Positions 5,244 through 9,289 of a stretch of DNA of 9,289 nt are shown here, piece after piece. The notes beneath the pieces are model-generated. The model did no database searches. It was not told the DNA's origin and saw nothing but the letters and a program-made list of their open reading frames with translations. The DNA comes from DAOTXL01 sp034434895. GTDB taxonomy: Bacteria; Chloroflexota; Anaerolineae; JAAYZQ01. The stretch is taken from NCBI GenBank assembly GCA_034434895.1, contig DAOTYI010000059.1, positions 1 to 9,289 of the forward strand. The letters run 5' to 3'. A program made the position numbers and the translations under genes. The stretch's first letter is position 1, and the number at the start of each line of letters is the position of its first letter.

Positions 5244-6305
5244 TCATACTTGCTTTTGGACAAAATTGCAAGTGGTATCGCCCTGTCGCCGGCGCAACTG
5301 GCCACAGCCGGCCTCGATCCCGATCCCGCGCCGCAGCCGCACCGTCACCGGGATTCCCCTGGCAGCCAGCTCGTCGCGGAAGGCATCCACCCGCGCCCGG
5401 GGTGAGGGCCGGAGCGACGAGCCGGGCGTCGGGTTCAATGGGATCAGATTCACATGACATAACAGGCCGGATAGCAGGCCGGCCAGTTTTCTGGCCTGCT
5501 CCGGGGTGTCGTTCACGCCGGCGATGAGCGCATACTCGAAGGTGACGCGCCGGCCGGTACGGGCGATATAGTCACGGACGGCAGCCAGCAGGTCGGCCAA
5601 CCCATAGCGGCGGTTGACCGGCACCAACTGGCTCCGCAACCGGTCATCGGCAGCGTGGAGCGAGATGGCCAGGTTGATCGGCAGCCCTTCTTCGGCCAAC
5701 TGTCGGATGCCGGGTACCAGGCCGACCGTTGACAGGGTGATGCGCCGTGCCCCGAGGTTATAACCCCGTTTGTCGGTCAATGTTGCGATCGCCTGGCGGG
5801 TGGCGGCATAATTGGCCAGTGGCTCGCCCATGCCCATCAGGACGACGTTGGAGATCGGGCTTTCACGGGCAAAGTGGAGCACCTGGGCGACGATCTCGCC
5901 GGCGCTCAGGTTCCGTGCCAGGCCGCCCTGGCCGGTGGCGCAAAAGATGCAGCCCAGGGCACAACCGACCTGGGTTGAGATGCAGGCCGTTTGCCGCTGT
6001 CGGTAGCCCATCAGCACGCTCTCGATGGTCTGGCCGTCGCGCAGGCGAAAGAGGACCTTGCGCGTCTGCCCGCCGGGCGATTGCCGTTCGGCCAGCGGGG
6101 TGAGGAGCGCCAGGTCGGTTTCGGCGGCCAGCCGTGCCCGCAACCTGCGGGGCAGGTTGGTCATCGCCTCGAAATCGGCGGCCAGGGAGCGATAGAGCCA
6201 GCCCCACACCTGATCGGCCCGGAAGCGCGGCTCGCCCCATCCGGCCAGCAACTCTTCCAGTTGTTCGTACGTCAGATCGTACAAGGCTACCCGCTCAGCG
6301 GCCAA
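5244..6305 (-). CDS. rlmN: dual-specificity 23S rRNA (A2503)/tRNA (A37) methyltransferase RlmN
   Basis: A radical-SAM enzyme of 353 aa (family about 350-380) that methylates C2 of A2503 in 23S rRNA and of A37 in certain tRNAs. The N-terminal domain reads LYDLTYEQLEELLAGWGEPRFRADQVWGWLY (8-38). The [4Fe-4S] cluster motif is CALGCIFC (C115, C119, C122), with GMGEP (158-162) for SAM binding. The two catalytic cysteines are also present: C108, seven residues before the cluster, and C334 in RRGIGIEAGCGQL, equivalent to E. coli C118 and C355. There is no ATG near the expected start. I place it at TTG 6305, which has a G-rich ribosome binding site and overlaps the HAD stop by 11 nt; TTG 6284 is the alternative. 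The stop overlaps or nearly abuts rpe. It is the fourth gene of the operon. Confidence 0.95.
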   Translation of the reverse strand: MAAERVALYDLTYEQLEELLAGWGEPRFRADQVWGWLYRSLAADFEAMTNLPRRLRARLAAETDLALLTPLAERQSPGGQTRKVLFRLRDGQTIESVLMGYRQRQTACISTQVGCALGCIFCATGQGGLARNLSAGEIVAQVLHFARESPISNVVLMGMGEPLANYAATRQAIATLTDKRGYNLGARRITLSTVGLVPGIRQLAEEGLPINLAISLHAADDRLRSQLVPVNRRYGLADLLAAVRDYIARTGRRVTFEYALIAGVNDTPEQARKLAGLLSGLLCHVNLIPLNPTPGSSLRPSPRARVDAFRDELAARGIPVTVRLRRGIGIEAGCGQLRRRQGDTTCNFVQKQV

Positions 6306-7098
6306 TCTCCAATTCCCCCCTCCATTCCCGGTGCAGGTGTGCCACATCCTCAAAGACCAGATCGGGCTGGATTTCAGAGTGGGCCAGCATCGCCCGGTCG
6401 GTGACGCCACTGAGCACCAGGATGGTGTGCAGGCCGGTCCGCTGCCCGGCCAGGATGTCGGTCTCCAACCGGTCGCCCAGGATCGCGGTGGCCGACGCCG
6501 GCGTCCCCAGGCGCGCCAGAGCCTGTTCGATCAGGGCTGCTTCTGGCTTGCCGATGACGGTGGGCGTCACCCCGGTTGCCGCCTCCAGGAAGGCCAGCAA
6601 GGCTCCCGCGCCCGGCACGATGCCCCGTTCGGAGGGGAAGGTCTTGTCGGGATTGGTGCCGATGAACCGGGCCCCGGCCCGGATCTGGAGGGTGGCCTGC
6701 GCCAGCCGTTCGTAACAGACCTGAAAATCCATGCCTACAACCACATACTCGGCCCCCTCTTCTACCAGGCGAAACCCTGCCTGGCGCAACGCCGCCCACA
6801 GGCCGTCCATGCCCACGACAAAGACCGGCGCTCCTGGCCGGGCGATGCCGGTCAGGTAGCCGGCTGTGGCCTGGGCCGAGGTCAACACCTCATCGGGATA
6901 GACCGTCACTCCCATGCCCGCCAGCCTGACCGCATACTGTTCTGGCGTCCGGGTTGAGTTGTTGGTGGCCAGGACAAAGCGGATGCCCCGTTCGCGGAGG
7001 AATTCCAGAAAGCCGGCTGTGCCGGGAATGGCCTGTTTGCCACGATAGAGGACGCCGTCCATGTCAATAATGAGAGATTGGATGGCAGAGAGGTTCAT
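6295..7098 (-). CDS. HAD superfamily hydrolase, class IIA (NagD/UmpH-like phosphatase)
   Basis: A 267-aa cytoplasmic phosphatase. Motif I is IIDMDGVLYRG (10-20), with nucleophile D12 and acid/base D14. Motif II is LATNNSTR (43-50). Motif III is VIGKPEAALIEQAL (181-194) with K184. Motif IV is LGDRLETDILAG (207-218). The cap between motifs II and III and the TNN sequence define the IIA (C2-cap) group, which includes NagD/UmpH, AraL and phosphoglycolate phosphatases. The real substrate cannot be told; family members act on nucleoside monophosphates and sugar phosphates, and a role clearing phosphoglycolate or other side products beside rpe is only possible. The ATG at 7098 has GGGAG 5 nt upstream and overlaps the MFS stop as ATGA. 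A longer in-frame extension to 7914 is not coding, because it would overlap the MFS gene. Confidence 0.93.
   Translation of the reverse strand: MNLSAIQSLIIDMDGVLYRGKQAIPGTAGFLEFLRERGIRFVLATNNSTRTPEQYAVRLAGMGVTVYPDEVLTSAQATAGYLTGIARPGAPVFVVGMDGLWAALRQAGFRLVEEGAEYVVVGMDFQVCYERLAQATLQIRAGARFIGTNPDKTFPSERGIVPGAGALLAFLEAATGVTPTVIGKPEAALIEQALARLGTPASATAILGDRLETDILAGQRTGLHTILVLSGVTDRAMLAHSEIQPDLVFEDVAHLHREWRGELEIGR
6315..6323 (-). promoter_or_regulatory. G-rich ribosome binding site for the rlmN TTG start
   Basis: Minus-strand GGAGGGGGG lies inside the 3' end of the HAD gene, 9 nt upstream of TTG 6305. It is the best start signal in this region, and there is no ATG or GTG in frame near it. This makes TTG the likely start codon. 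Confidence 0.5.
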
Positions 7099-8495
7099 TT
7101 CTGCTCCCGGATGTTGCCTCGGATGAGCGAGGCGAAAACGCCGCCCACGCACAGGACGGTGAAAATGGCAAAGGCCACCTGGGCGCTGGTCAGAAACTGG
7201 GGATAAACCTGGGGGGCGATCTCGACCCGGCCGATATAGAGGGCAAACAGCAGGGCGGCGATGCCCATGCTGAGCATCTGGCCTATCAGGCGCATGGTGC
7301 CCACCATGCCGGAAGCAAGGCCATAGGCGCGCCGCTCGACAGAGCTCATGATGGCGTTGGTGTTGGGCGAGGAGAACAGGGCAAAGCCGAATCCCAGCAA
7401 CATCAGCCGGGCCACGATGCTCCATAGCGGCGTTGCCATGCCGATGGGGATGAACAGGCCCAGGCCGATGGCGGTCACGCTCATGCCCAGCGAAGCGATG
7501 ATCCGGGGTTCGATCCGGTCCGATAGCCAGCCACTGAGCGGTGAAAAGGCGGCCATCATGACCGGTTGGGCGGTGAGCACCAGGCTGGCCTGCTGCGGAC
7601 TCAGCCCCTGGATGTATTGCAGGTACAGGCTCAGCAAAAAAGCGACCGCCGATGTGGCGCTGTAGTTGATCAGCGCTGCCAGGTTGGAAAAGGCAAAGGG
7701 CCGGTTGTGGATCAACAGGCCGATGCTCAACACCGGGTGCGGCGTCCTCAATTCCCAGGCCACAAAGAGGGCCAGGCTCACCCCTCCCGCCAGGAGCAAC
7801 CCGACTCCCGTCACCCCTGGCAGCCGGGAAAAGCCATACATCAAGGCGACGAGGGCCAGGGCATAGAAGGTGGAGCCGGTTCGATCGAACCCCTCGCCCT
7901 GGGCCTCGGCCCACTCCCCTTTCAGTTGCCAGGTGATAAAGGTGATGACGATCAACCCCAGGGGGACGATGGTGAAAAAGATGCTGCGCCAGCCCAGTTC
8001 GCCGGTCAGGAGACCGCCGGCGGATGGGCCGATGGACAGGCCCAGATAGGTGGCGGCCACATTGAGGCCCAATACCCGCCCCCGCTCCCCCGGCGGAAAG
8101 ACCGAGGTGAGGATGGCCATGCCGGTGCCAAAGATCATGGCGCTGCCCAGGCCCTGGATGGCTCGCACCGTGATCAGCATGGCCGCTGAGGTGGAAAACC
8201 CGGCCAGCAGCGCCGTGGTGGTGAAAAGGGCTATGCCGTAGCGAAAGATCCGCTTCCGGCCATAGAGGTCGGCGATTTTGCTCAGCGGCACCAGGAACAT
8301 GGCTGTGGTCAGGAGGTAAGCGTTCCGAACCCAGGTCAACAGGACCGCATTCATGGCAAACTCGCGGCTGATGGACGGCAGGGCCAGGTTGAGCGCCGAA
8401 TCCATAAATGGAGTGAGAAAGGCAGCCAGAGTCGCGGCGATCAGAGCGGCTCTGCGGGCAGAGGTCTGGTCGGAGGCTGTTTCAATCGTGGTCAT
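7095..8495 (-). CDS. MFS transporter, DHA2 (EmrB/QacA) drug:H+ antiporter family, 14 TM
   Basis: A 466-aa integral membrane protein with about 14 hydrophobic helices (roughly 17-42, 52-71, 83-101, 104-129, 142-163, 169-191, 210-225, 230-249, 268-296, 304-325, 334-354, 358-378, 393-422, 435-456). That number points to DHA2 rather than 12-TM MFS. Visible motifs are SKIADLYGRKR (72-82, motif A, cytoplasmic loop 2-3), SIGPSAGGLL (154-163, motif C of antiporters), MDSALNLALPSI (31-42, motif D1 region) and SSPNTNAIMSS (375-385). Such proteins usually export drugs or other hydrophobic compounds using the proton gradient; the substrate here is unknown. Its ATG directly follows the stop of the MocA-like gene with no gap, with AAGG about 7 nt upstream, so it is likely cotranslated. 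It is the second gene of the operon. Confidence 0.93.
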   Translation of the reverse strand: MTTIETASDQTSARRAALIAATLAAFLTPFMDSALNLALPSISREFAMNAVLLTWVRNAYLLTTAMFLVPLSKIADLYGRKRIFRYGIALFTTTALLAGFSTSAAMLITVRAIQGLGSAMIFGTGMAILTSVFPPGERGRVLGLNVAATYLGLSIGPSAGGLLTGELGWRSIFFTIVPLGLIVITFITWQLKGEWAEAQGEGFDRTGSTFYALALVALMYGFSRLPGVTGVGLLLAGGVSLALFVAWELRTPHPVLSIGLLIHNRPFAFSNLAALINYSATSAVAFLLSLYLQYIQGLSPQQASLVLTAQPVMMAAFSPLSGWLSDRIEPRIIASLGMSVTAIGLGLFIPIGMATPLWSIVARLMLLGFGFALFSSPNTNAIMSSVERRAYGLASGMVGTMRLIGQMLSMGIAALLFALYIGRVEIAPQVYPQFLTSAQVAFAIFTVLCVGGVFASLIRGNIREQK

Positions 8496-9098
8496 CTATG
8501 CCTTTTCTGTCACCTTCTTGTAGTCTTGGGGGGTGTCTATATCCAGGAGCACCGCCGGGTCGTCAACCTCCAGGCGTGCCATCTCTTTCTGGTGGCGGGC
8601 GATCACCTCCCGTCCTCCCCGGTCGCCCTCAACAGCCAGCAGTTCGGGAAAAAGTGAGCGGGCAAAGAGCACCGGGTGGCCGCGCTGTCCCCGGTAGAAA
8701 GGGGCGATGAGGGGCGCACCCGTAGCCCGGTAGTGGTCCACCAGTGCCCGGAGCAGGGCAGGGGTCAACGCCGGCTGGTCGGCCAGGAGGATGAGGGCGG
8801 CCCGGACCTGAGTGTTCAGGGCCTGGATCCCCGCCCGCAGCGAACTGCTCAGCCCCTCGGCCCACGCCCGATTGACGACGATCTCCACCGGCAGGCCGGT
8901 CAGCGCCTGTCGCACGCTGTCGGCCTGCGCGCCGACCACAACCACCACCTGGTCCAATCCGGCCGCACAGGTTGCCTGGGCCACATGACGGACCATCGGT
9001 TGCCCGCCGAGGGGCAGCAACTGTTTGAGCTGCCCCATGCGGGTCGCGCCGCCGGCAGCCAGGATGACCGCGGCGACCGGTATTTCGAGAGAAGACAT
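8496..9098 (-). CDS. MobA-like NTP transferase, MocA-type (molybdenum cofactor cytidylyltransferase-like)
   Basis: A 200-aa Rossmann-like nucleotidyltransferase. The nucleotide-binding signature is LAAGGATRMGQLKQLLP (13-29, K25). Later come VGAQADSV (55-62), NRAWAEGLSSSLRAGI (76-91), LLADQP (104-109, metal-binding D107), RGHPVLF (139-145) and LDIDTPQDY (185-193). The LAAGxxxRMG..KxLLP start, the NxxxxxGLSSS motif and GHPVLF resemble MocA, which makes molybdopterin cytosine dinucleotide from CTP, more than MobA, which has an LAGG start. No other molybdenum-cofactor gene is in the window, so the substrate could differ. ATG 9098 is chosen because GGAG lies 5 nt upstream and the promoter lies just beyond. 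The in-frame extension to 9278 runs through the promoter and tandem repeats. It is the first gene of a five-gene operon. Confidence 0.88.
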   Translation of the reverse strand: MSSLEIPVAAVILAAGGATRMGQLKQLLPLGGQPMVRHVAQATCAAGLDQVVVVVGAQADSVRQALTGLPVEIVVNRAWAEGLSSSLRAGIQALNTQVRAALILLADQPALTPALLRALVDHYRATGAPLIAPFYRGQRGHPVLFARSLFPELLAVEGDRGGREVIARHQKEMARLEVDDPAVLLDIDTPQDYKKVTEKA

Positions 9099-9137
9099 CG
9101 CTTCTCCGCCCCCTGCTGTCCTGAATTTCGCGGGTGC

Positions 9138-9166
9138 ATTGTACCACAAGATGACGGGGGAAACAA
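9138..9166 (-). promoter_or_regulatory. sigma70-type promoter of the mocA-like/MFS/HAD/rlmN/rpe operon
   Basis: On the minus strand TTGTTT (9161-9166) is followed by a 17-bp spacer and TACAAT (9138-9143, five of six consensus). TGTGG precedes the -10 box. Transcription would start near 9131, about 30 nt before the first ATG at 9098. No other promoter of this quality is seen in the operon. A tandem repeat begins 11 bp beyond the -35 box. Confidence 0.75.
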
Positions 9167-9177
9167 GAAATCGCACC

Positions 9178-9289
9178 GGGTAGCCGAAGGCAATGGGTAG
9201 CCGAAGGCAATGGGTAGCCGAAGGCAATGGGTAGCCGAAGGCAATGGGTAGCCGAAGGCAATGGGTAGCCGAAGGCAATGGGTAGCCGA
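9178..9289. repeat. perfect tandem array of a 17-bp unit (6 full copies plus partial)
   Basis: The unit gggtagccgaaggcaat starts at 9178, 9195, 9212, 9229, 9246 and 9263, with a 10-nt partial copy at 9280-9289. All visible copies are identical and the array continues past the right edge. Each unit holds gccgaaggc, a 3-bp arm mini-hairpin. The unit has no stop in any minus-strand frame, so it creates artificial long open frames. It is a minisatellite rather than CRISPR: there are no spacers. Identity between copies suggests recent expansion. Confidence 0.97.

Noticed and set aside
3886..5457. A 523-codon plus-strand open frame spanning asp23, rpmB and rpe
   Set aside because: It is antisense to well-identified genes and crosses rpmB in a different frame. 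Its sequence matches no family and is rich in Arg, Gly, Pro and His as expected from a GC-rich shadow frame.
5224..5460. 79-residue N-terminal extension of ribulose-phosphate epimerase
   Set aside because: It overlaps the catalytic C-terminal part of rlmN and is not seen in the epimerase family. A ribosome binding site precedes GTG 5223.
7099..7914. In-frame N-terminal extension of the HAD hydrolase to 539 residues
   Set aside because: The extension overlaps the MFS gene in another frame, looks like shadow sequence and lacks a ribosome binding site. The ATG at 7098 has one and overlaps the MFS stop as ATGA.
9098..9137. Molybdenum-cofactor riboswitch in the leader of the MocA-like gene
   Set aside because: The leader predicted from the promoter is only about 30 nt, too short for such an aptamer.
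9099..9278. Extension of the MocA-like protein through a repetitive N-terminus
   Set aside because: It would be encoded by the 17-bp tandem repeats and the promoter. All three minus-strand frames are open through the array only because the unit lacks stops.
9178..9289. CRISPR array
   Set aside because: Units are contiguous 17-mers with no spacers between them.

Overview
This is a GC-rich bacterial window that most resembles Chloroflexota (Anaerolineae-like). That is an inference from gene order, the short zinc-ribbon L28, the GC-rich coding style and the kind of dispersed intergenic repeats; no taxonomic marker is present to prove it. The window is densely coding. Everything except rpmB is on the minus strand.

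Left part (1-4059): a lipid-metabolism cluster read right to left. It runs Asp23/Gls24-family protein (YloU-like), FakA/YloV-like fatty acid kinase (DhaL/DAK2 ATP-binding domain plus DegV-like C-terminus), then two tandem DegV/FakB-like proteins, the second cut by the left edge. FakA phosphorylates fatty acids that are presented by DegV/FakB carrier proteins, so one kinase next to two carriers is a coherent system. The asp23 stop and fakA start share one base (TGATG). A 318-bp gap rich in repeats separates fakA from the degV pair. It holds a roughly 180-bp MITE-like element with degenerate 45-bp terminal inverted repeats and a cluster of short direct repeats.

Middle (4060-4560): a divergent regulatory region with small inverted repeats, a clear promoter for rpmB on the plus strand, rpmB itself (60 aa, four-cysteine type), and a strong intrinsic terminator overlapping the 3' end of the convergent rpe gene.

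Right part (4555-9289): a tightly packed five-gene minus-strand operon, in order of transcription: MocA-like nucleotidyltransferase, 14-TM MFS exporter (DHA2 type), NagD-like HAD phosphatase, rlmN, rpe. Junctions are zero-gap, ATGA or short overlaps, so the genes are probably translationally coupled. A good sigma70-type promoter (TTGTTT - 17 bp - TACAAT) lies just upstream of the first gene. Only 11 bp upstream of its -35 box begins a perfect 17-bp tandem repeat (six full units plus a partial one) that runs off the right edge.

I did not find a clearly new defence or biosynthetic system. The most interesting points are the tandem-repeat array abutting an operon promoter, the FakA/two-FakB arrangement with changed ligand-site motifs, the MITE-like element splitting that cluster, and the unusual leader of the second degV gene.
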